Positions 6,124 to 7,532 of a stretch of DNA of 7,532 bases are shown here, piece by piece. Within the stretch, counting starts at the first letter, position 1; each line of letters starts with the position of its first letter. The translations under genes were made by a program, and so were the position numbers. Source of the stretch: JAAYCI01 sp964371725 (GTDB lineage Bacteria > Bacillota > Clostridia > Oscillospirales > Ruminococcaceae); contig CAYJNQ010000062.1 in the NCBI GenBank assembly GCA_964371725.1, forward strand, positions 1 through 7,532, in the 5' to 3' direction. Under the pieces are notes generated by a model. The model was not told the origin of the DNA, searched no databases, and saw only the letters and a program-made list of their open reading frames with translations.

Positions 6124-6819
6124 ATGCCAAAAACAAAAAAATGGTTTACCCTGTCTGTGTGCATGGCCTTTCTTTTTGCCGTGCACATTGGCGTTTTTGC
6201 GGCAAGCGCCGCACAGGAAACTTTGCCGCCCTTGCCCGCAAGCAACAGCTGCGGCGAGAGTGTGCAAACCTTAGACGAGCTTGTGGCACTGGGCCGAAAA
6301 GGCGATGTGCTGATTTCGGCCACCAATGTTTCGGGTTTCAATTGGCTCGATTTCAGCTTTTATTTTCGCCACGGGCACGCGGCCATTGTGTACAGCGAAG
6401 ATGAAATCATCCACTGCTGGGGTGCCGGAACCGTGAGCGACCTGACCACGCTTTTGGATTTTGGCGAGGCAGAACAGGTGCGGCTATACACCGTGAGCGG
6501 CGTTTCCGACGAAGAGGCCGCGCAGGTTGCCGATTATGCAAAAAATCATCTTTTGGGCATTCCCTATAGCTTTGCCGCAGATGCATTTTCCACCAATACG
6601 CTCAATTGTACCACCATTGTTTACCATGCCTATGCAAACGAAACAGATGTGGCGCTGAACAAAATTTTATACACAGTATCGCCCGAAAGCTTTGTTCAAG
6701 ACGGAAGAACCCTTTGCCTTGGCAACATCTCTTGGCAGGGTGACCCACATTCTTTTGACAATGAAGCGGCGCGAAGGAGCGGGGCGAAGACAAGCTTTGA
6801 GCTGCGATGGAATGGATAA
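6124..6819 (+). CDS. Secreted YiiX/NlpC-P60-like cysteine hydrolase (permuted papain fold)
   Basis: A 231-residue exported protein. Residues 1-30 form a signal peptide (KTKKW, hydrophobic core 8-25, AASAA cleavage region). The mature part has the order typical of permuted NlpC/P60 or YiiX-like enzymes: GDVLIS (60-65), a catalytic-type His in RHGHAAIVY (H85), IIHCWG (95-100), then the nucleophile region NCTTIVYHAY with C162. Relatives cleave peptidoglycan peptides, or amide and lipid bonds, outside the membrane; the substrate here is unknown. I chose ATG at 6124 because AGAGGA sits at 6112-6117 and the signal peptide begins there. In-frame GTG at 6010 and ATG at 6064 would add a non-signal-like extension over a hairpin-rich leader, although 6064 also has an SD-like GAGAGGG upstream. 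The gene has its own promoter. Confidence 0.75.
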   Translation: MPKTKKWFTLSVCMAFLFAVHIGVFAASAAQETLPPLPASNSCGESVQTLDELVALGRKGDVLISATNVSGFNWLDFSFYFRHGHAAIVYSEDEIIHCWGAGTVSDLTTLLDFGEAEQVRLYTVSGVSDEEAAQVADYAKNHLLGIPYSFAADAFSTNTLNCTTIVYHAYANETDVALNKILYTVSPESFVQDGRTLCLGNISWQGDPHSFDNEAARRSGAKTSFELRWNG

Positions 6820-6840
6820 AAATTTTTTCACAAGAGCCGG

Positions 6841-6922
6841 CCTCTACGGGGGGTTGACATTGAATGAAAACGGGAGAGCGCCGGAACGTGCCGATGCCGG
6901 AAAAGCAAAAACACCGCAGAGG
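6841..6922 (+). other. Hairpin-closed element after the hydrolase gene, function unknown
   Basis: CCTCTACGG (6841-6849) and CCGCAGAGG (6914-6922) can form a stem of eight pairs with one A-C mismatch, closing a 64-base interior rich in CCGG/GCCGG repeats. It lies between the hydrolase stop and the terminator at 6946-6985, so it should be in the 3' untranslated region or be a small RNA. Together with the terminator, leader and promoter described separately, this accounts for the gene-free stretch 6820-7237. Nothing else is evident there. Confidence 0.35.
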
Positions 6923-6945
6923 AACAAGGCCATGGAAGGTTTATG

Positions 6946-6985
6946 AACAGCAGGAGGGGGGAATGCCCTCTCTTGCTGTTTTTTT
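6946..6985 (+). terminator. Strong intrinsic terminator after the hydrolase gene
   Basis: A 15-pair stem (6946-6960 with 6966-6980, including two G-U pairs) has a five-base GAATG loop and seven Ts at 6979-6985. It sits about 127 bases past the hydrolase stop and isolates that transcript from the clostripain-family gene. Confidence 0.9.
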
Positions 6986-7070
6986 ATGGTGTATACACGC
7001 CCGTTTGCAGGTTTAGGTGGTGCTGCCAAACTTTTTCATCTTCATTTCGGCATTTTGCAGGAACAAAAAC

Positions 7071-7099
7071 TTCCTTTTCCTTCTTGCCTATGGTATACT
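7071..7099 (+). promoter_or_regulatory. Predicted extended -10 promoter of the clostripain-family gene
   Basis: TATACT at 7094-7099 is preceded by TG at 7091-7092, an extended -10. The -35 candidate TTCCTT (7071-7076, 17-base spacer) is poor, which fits extended -10 promoters. The start site would be near 7106. Confidence 0.55.
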
Positions 7100-7103
7100 A
7101 AAA

Positions 7104-7225
7104 CGTAGCTATATCTTGCGAATGGTTAAAAAAGAAAAACATTTATTCGACACAGCTATGTGAAAAACATTCGAAAAAGGGAAAAGGAAAAGCCGGGGGG
7201 TGGGCGCTGTGCCCTTTGGCAAGGG
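7104..7225 (+). promoter_or_regulatory. Hairpin-rich leader of the clostripain-family gene
   Basis: CGTAGCT 7104-7110 pairs with AGCTATG 7154-7160, extended by CGAAT 7119-7123 with ATTCG 7145-7149. CGAATG 7119-7124 can instead pair with CATTCG 7168-7173. Near the start codon, GGGC 7202-7205/GCCC 7211-7214 excludes CCCTT 7212-7216/AAGGG 7221-7225; the latter would cover part of the ribosome site. The leader is about 130 bases long, suggesting post-transcriptional control. No known class is recognised. Confidence 0.4.
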
Positions 7226-7237
7226 AAGGGGTTTTCT

Positions 7238-7532
7238 ATGAAAAGGCGGATAACGGCGGCCATGCTTGCTTTCCTGCTGCTTTTGCTTGTGGCATGCACG
7301 GGGCAAAGCGATGTAGCACCCGAAAGTGCAAGCGAAAACATGGCAGAGGCAGGGGCCGAGTGGGCGGTGTATTGGTATTTGTGCGGCAGCAATTTGGAAA
7401 CCGACAACGGGGCTGCCACGACGGATTTGGCCGAGATGCTCTCGGTGATTTTGCCGGAAGATGTGAAAGTGGTCATTCAAACCGGCGGCAGTGAAAGCTG
7501 GCATCGCAGCGACATTGATCCCGAAAAATCCC
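7238..7532 (+). CDS. Clostripain-family (peptidase C11) lipoprotein, 3'-truncated by the window
   Basis: The first 98 codons of a surface lipoprotein. The signal sequence has an N-terminal KRR, a Leu-rich core and the lipobox LVAC with lipidated C20. An acidic linker follows, and then the start of a clostripain-type domain: WAVYWYLCGSNLET (42-55), a DLAEM helix (63-67), and VKVVIQTGGSESWH matching the family strand-loop. C11 enzymes are cysteine peptidases cleaving after basic residues. The catalytic His and Cys lie beyond the window, so activity cannot be judged. ATG at 7238 follows an AAGGGAAGGGG purine run (7221-7231). It has its own promoter and leader and is separated from the upstream hydrolase by a terminator. 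Confidence 0.8.
   Translation, partial: MKRRITAAMLAFLLLLLVACTGQSDVAPESASENMAEAGAEWAVYWYLCGSNLETDNGAATTDLAEMLSVILPEDVKVVIQTGGSESWHRSDIDPEKS

Noticed and set aside
6853..6858. TTGACA as a promoter -35
   Set aside because: The sequence 16-18 bases downstream is GC-rich with no -10-like hexamer.
6863..7015. Small open frame starting ATG at 6863
   Set aside because: It runs through the strong terminator hairpin and T-tract and has no good ribosome site or recognisable domain.

Overview
The window looks like a chromosomal segment of an anaerobic Firmicute, probably a Clostridia gut-type species. This rests on strong AAGGAG ribosome sites, sigma-A-type promoters, an HxlR regulator and a clostripain-type lipoprotein. 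The taxon is inferred from style only. No rRNA, tRNA, CRISPR array, insertion sequence or phage gene was seen.

Positions 1-4908 form one rightward operon of purine-base and nucleoside deaminases. It begins inside an adenosine/adenine deaminase cut by the window edge. That gene overlaps by ATGA a uroporphyrinogen-decarboxylase-family protein (methyltransferase-like) fused to a C-terminal thioredoxin-fold domain with a CAAC motif. A guanine deaminase and an 8-oxoguanine-deaminase-like amidohydrolase follow, and the operon ends at a very strong hairpin that can serve both strands. Together the three deaminases would convert adenine/adenosine, guanine and oxidised guanine to hypoxanthine/inosine, xanthine and urate-level products while releasing ammonia. 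The UroD-thioredoxin fusion is the unexplained member. The first gene is visibly more AT-rich than the rest of the operon.

Positions 4989-5829 hold a divergent pair: a leftward pyridoxamine-phosphate-oxidase-fold protein and a rightward HxlR regulator with four cysteines in its first 15 residues. Their predicted promoters face each other with overlapping -10 boxes, and an imperfect palindrome covers both. This looks like a redox- or electrophile-responsive switch.

Positions 5934-7532 hold two separately transcribed exported proteins: a secreted YiiX/NlpC-P60-like (permuted papain-fold) hydrolase, and the start of a clostripain-family (C11) lipoprotein cut by the window end. Each has its own promoter and a long, hairpin-rich leader with mutually exclusive pairings. 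A strong intrinsic terminator separates them, and another compact hairpin-closed element lies between the first gene and that terminator. I could not assign any leader to a known riboswitch class with confidence.
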